From the NCBI GenBank assembly GCA_003254925.1, contig QANZ01035159.1, forward strand, positions 17,214-81,213: a stretch of DNA of 64,000 bases, read 5' to 3'. Position 1 is the first letter of the stretch, and every line of letters begins with the position of its first letter. The position numbers and the translations under genes are program-made. Under the pieces are notes generated by a model. The model did no database searches, was not told the origin of the DNA, and was given only the letters and a program-made list of their open reading frames with translations. This stretch comes from Chamaecrista fasciculata (taxonomy: Eukaryota; Streptophyta; Magnoliopsida; Fabales; Fabaceae). Below are positions 61,189-64,000 of the stretch, piece by piece.

Positions 61189-61492
61189 NTCTGAGGGGGT
61201 GTCCTCGTCATCGGCTTCCGAGGGGTGTATATCACAATTCATAAAGTATTCGATAGAGACACCACTACACTTGTTTATCTCAAGCATAAAGATTAAAAAC
61301 TACCTAGTTTCCACACTTGAGCAAGTGATTAAATATAATGAAAGAGAAAGATACAAAACTTCATTTCTTTGTCTTAAATCATTGAGAGAATATCTGGTGC
61401 TTCCTATAGTTTAAATCAGAGCCGTATAATGTCTTTGAGTCAAAACTTATAACTACCTAATGATAAGCTGATAAATAACATATATGGGGTAC

Positions 61493-61703
61493 CTTCATGA
61501 AAACAGCATCAGCTTGAGGAATAGAGTGAAACATGTCTCCTCCCACATGAGTGACTCTGTTCAAAATTGATGCATTTGATGTGCGGATACGATTTCACTA
61601 TTTCTGATACTGTCCCTCCGATTCCTCCTCCAACATCCACCAATGATCCAATGCTCTCGAACCCATCATTATACCCTGCAATGATGCCACTCATCACAAT
61701 CTT
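61493..61703 (-). pseudogene. O-methyltransferase exon 1 3' fragment
   Basis: Keeps the donor end (FHSIPQADAVFMK) and VDVGGGIGGTVSEIVKSYPH, but about 40 bp are deleted between them (near 61560), breaking the frame, and homology stops at 61703 where the first 170 or so codons are lost. No exon 2 follows to the left, where the duplicate joins at about 61380. Confidence 0.8.
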
Positions 61704-62170
61704 TGGGGCCTTATAATATTAAGTAGTAACAAAAGAAATTACTGTTTGAAGATAGCTGGAGCCTGGAGACAAGACACTGATTCTGATTTCTGACTATCAT
61801 CAATCTTTGGGGCCAGGGCCACTAGGATTTCTACAATGAAAGTGAAAGGACTTAAGAGTTATAAAGGGGTAAAGTAACTCATTTAACCTTTGTGACACTG
61901 TTCTTTTAATTTGCACTACATATCACTAACATGATTGAATCATTGAATGTTAGACTATAAGCGCTATCCATGATTCCATGCATTAAACTATAAGCGCACG
62001 TCATTTTTTGTTTTTAAAAAGTTATTTGTATTTTTAAACTGGGGTAAACATTTTCTTAACAATTACGAAATATCGAGCCTCAATGTTCAATCATACTTAT
62101 AGATTACTTGATTATTATCTCAATTATTAATTTATTATTATTATCTTATTGATCATTTTTGGGTATATAT

Positions 62171-62737
62171 CAATGTTATGAAATCCGGACCAAACCGGAC
62201 GGTTGAACCGGGGACTCGAGAGTGAACACGGATCGGTTTGGACCATTGGACCGCTTCGGATCGGATTGACCCGGGTTGAACCGTGACCCCGAGCGATGTT
62301 TAGAAAACCGGCTGGGTCACTATTTCAATGAAAAATTCATTTTTTTTAGCTTTTTTTTTTGTTGGTTTTGTAGGCCAAGTGCAAAAAGGTAATATGAAAC
62401 TCAATGGAAAATGTTATCAATCTATTAAAACAAAGAAAAAAACTCATTTTTTTTTCATTTTTACTAATCTAATAATTATTCATGTTGTGACTTTTGAATA
62501 TTTTATTTATGTAGGACAATGAAATTATGGATTCACACGTATATCTTATTGTTATATAAAGTTTATAGTTATATTTTATCAATTATGAAATATTTATATT
62601 TAAAATAATTAATATTTATTTTATTTATATATTTATGACGTCATCCGGTTCGACCGTCGGTCCAACTGATTGAACTAATCAACCCGTGACTCGAATGTCT
62701 GTCCGAGTCACTCTCCGATCCGATTTTAATAACATTG
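62171..62737. mobile_element. hAT-like MITE with a paralogous empty site
   Basis: Ends CAATGTTATGAAATCCGG and the complement of CAATGTTATTAAAATCGG, flanked by identical GTATATAT (62163-62170 and 62738-62745). The duplicate near 58080-58100 reads through the site without an insert (TTTTTGAGTATGCCAATTGCC), confirming the insertion. Ends are rich in CCGG/GAACCG motifs; the centre is AT-rich and non-coding. Confidence 0.85.
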
Positions 62738-63439
62738 GTATATATGCCAGGATAACAAGCCACTTTGAAGTAACATCTCAAATCAAATTTCGTTATTTAT
62801 TTTCTGTTGTTTCTTCTTTTGAAATATATATGCCAATTTTCTGTTGATGGTCATTTTCTCCCTTGGTGTATTATTCATTCTACAACATTATGTTTCAAAC
62901 TATGTTTCTTGCCATTGTTTTCTTTATGCAGCAATTCTGAGATTATTAGCCCCTGACGATATTTTTCTAAAATCCATTTGCATAAATTTCTTTTTTGGGG
63001 CAAGACAGAGGAGGCTAAAGCCCAAAAAATGAATCCCATGAAAAATTTACTATTGCAGTTGCAGATATAACACATGTCACAGAACCGGTGATCCAGCACC
63101 ATAGGCTATCTAACAAATATAGAAACTAACATTACATAATGCATTGTTTTTTTTTAAGTTGCTCGCCCGGTCTCTGATAATTTGCCCCGACTAATCTAAA
63201 CTTGACTCGAGTCCCACACCTAGTTATAGTAGGAGAATCTCCCAACAGACGTAGCTGCATTCTCAAGATCTTGAATCCTGGACTTTGTTTAAATATATCA
63301 ATTACCAAACAATTTACCACTTGGACCAATCCCTTATTGGTATTAAAAAATGCATTTTCCCTGTAGTAAATTATAATTATAGACTAAATGTAATTACTAT
63401 TTAGCTCAGCTTCAAAGAACACAAAAAATGACTGATACA

Positions 63440-63704
63440 ACTTATTGAGAAGAGAAGATTTGCCTGCAGTTCAGAGGGGATAGATAGTGTTATTGAGCTG
63501 TCTACAATACTTACAAAAGTTTCCCACTTCCGAGTTTTGAACATAACATGTTGGTTCTGAAGAGCAGAGGAATAACAGTACACCTATTGCCACTGGTACA
63601 AGAGATTGTAAGATGGAAGATCTTTTATTTTGTGAAGGTCTTCCAACGAAAGCTCTTTCTCCAATTGCATCCTTGTTGCTTGCAGAACGTCCTGAAGCCA
63701 TTGA
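63440..63704 (-). other. Unidentified coding-like exon, duplicate 2
   Basis: From an ATG near 63701 the frame reads MASGRSASNKDAIGERAFVG, SQNKRSSILQSLVPVAIG and VLLFLCSSEPTCYVQNSEVG, then a GTAAGT donor-like site. One hydrophobic stretch could span a membrane. It could be exon 1 of a gene whose other exons lie left in the duplicate, but I cannot name a family. Confidence 0.3.
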
Positions 63705-64000
63705 ATAAAATTGGCAAAAACAAAAATGTCAATACACTCAAGTGGATATTCTCCAATAGATATAAAGCATTCTATTTTGGAGCTGAAGCAAACTCTGATT
63801 CCTAAATGTTTGCCTACCAAAATAATTAAGTAAATGACAAAGAAAATGTGCATAATTCTGCCGTAGTCCGAATTTTCAATGTAAATTCACAATATGCCCT
63901 GCTTTAGTTTCATTCACATAAAATTTCATTAAAGAAAAAAGGTGAGCTCACTTGGTTTATAGAAGATCTGCAAGTTCAGTATTTCTCAAGTTGTGGTATT

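Larger units (their letters stand above)
61380..64000. repeat. Segmental duplication, copy 2 (continues past window)
   Basis: Homologous to 55076-59990 with large differences: most of OMT exon 1 deleted, no 57065 foldback, no 58468 LTR, but with its own hAT-like MITE at 62171. Similarity still holds at base 64000. Confidence 0.75.

Noticed and set aside
61497..61703. A third intact OMT in the duplicated block
   Set aside because: An internal 40-bp deletion and loss of the 5' two thirds of exon 1 leave only a fragment.

Overview
The window is plant nuclear DNA, almost certainly from a dicot draft assembly. It is AT-rich, its genes have GT-AG introns, its mobile elements are typical of plants, and it is broken by three long N runs (10674-11048, 38160-38416, 50337-51116) and ten single N bases. 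I could not fix the species. Everything here is read by eye from the sequence; no searches were run.

Three genes look complete in addition to many relics. A DUF789-family gene lies on the plus strand at 4093-5813 (six exons). Between about 11.7 and 61.7 kb, all on the minus strand, lies a decayed tandem array of class I plant O-methyltransferase (OMT) genes, in the lineage that includes norcoclaurine 6-OMT and acetylserotonin OMT types. Two members read through intact: 35184-37700 (358 aa) and 53467-56056 (360 aa). A third (46137-48220) is interrupted in exon 1 by a 336-bp solo LTR. A fourth (about 14560-16491) has an in-frame stop and has lost its catalytic histidine. Five more are fragments: 11688-11832, 12650-12701, 18003-18090, 19859-20171 and 61493-61703. 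A five-exon short-chain dehydrogenase/reductase of the tropinone-reductase-like group (40074-42277, 266 aa) sits between the OMT genes on the same strand.

Other gene relics are two C-terminal exons of a nucleotide-rhamnose synthase/epimerase-reductase (NRS/ER) gene (21395-21853 and 27274-27624, with part of exon 1 at 27803-27950) and two fragments of a serine-rich-protein-like gene (26100-26547 and, captured inside a Pack-MULE, 51950-52290).

The rest is mobile DNA. I could define several insertions from their target-site duplications (TSDs): a 1.66-kb Mutator-like element with nested inverted repeats (398-2061), an LTR retrotransposon carrying only gag (30427-32687, TSD GAAAA), a solo LTR (47445-47780, TSD ATCCC), a Pack-MULE (51617-52744), a Mutator-like foldback element (46682-47057), hAT-like MITEs (16721-17066, 33507-33851, 62171-62737), another MITE with an 8-bp TSD (53923-54300), a truncated LINE with a 16-bp TSD (49444-49803) and a LINE-like retroposon with a 12-bp TSD (13180-13872). 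There is also a CACTA 5' end (22102), a gypsy pol relic (24484-25190) and a second LTR (58468-58834). A large duplication relates 55.08-59.9 kb to 61.38-64.0 kb and continues past the window.

Biologically the window looks like a specialised-metabolism locus growing and decaying by tandem duplication. OMTs and a tropinone-reductase-like SDR lie together, so a small metabolic cluster is possible but not shown. No wholly new type of system was found. The strongest unusual objects are the gag-only retrotransposon, the Pack-MULE, the LTR-broken OMT and the nested-palindrome MULE.
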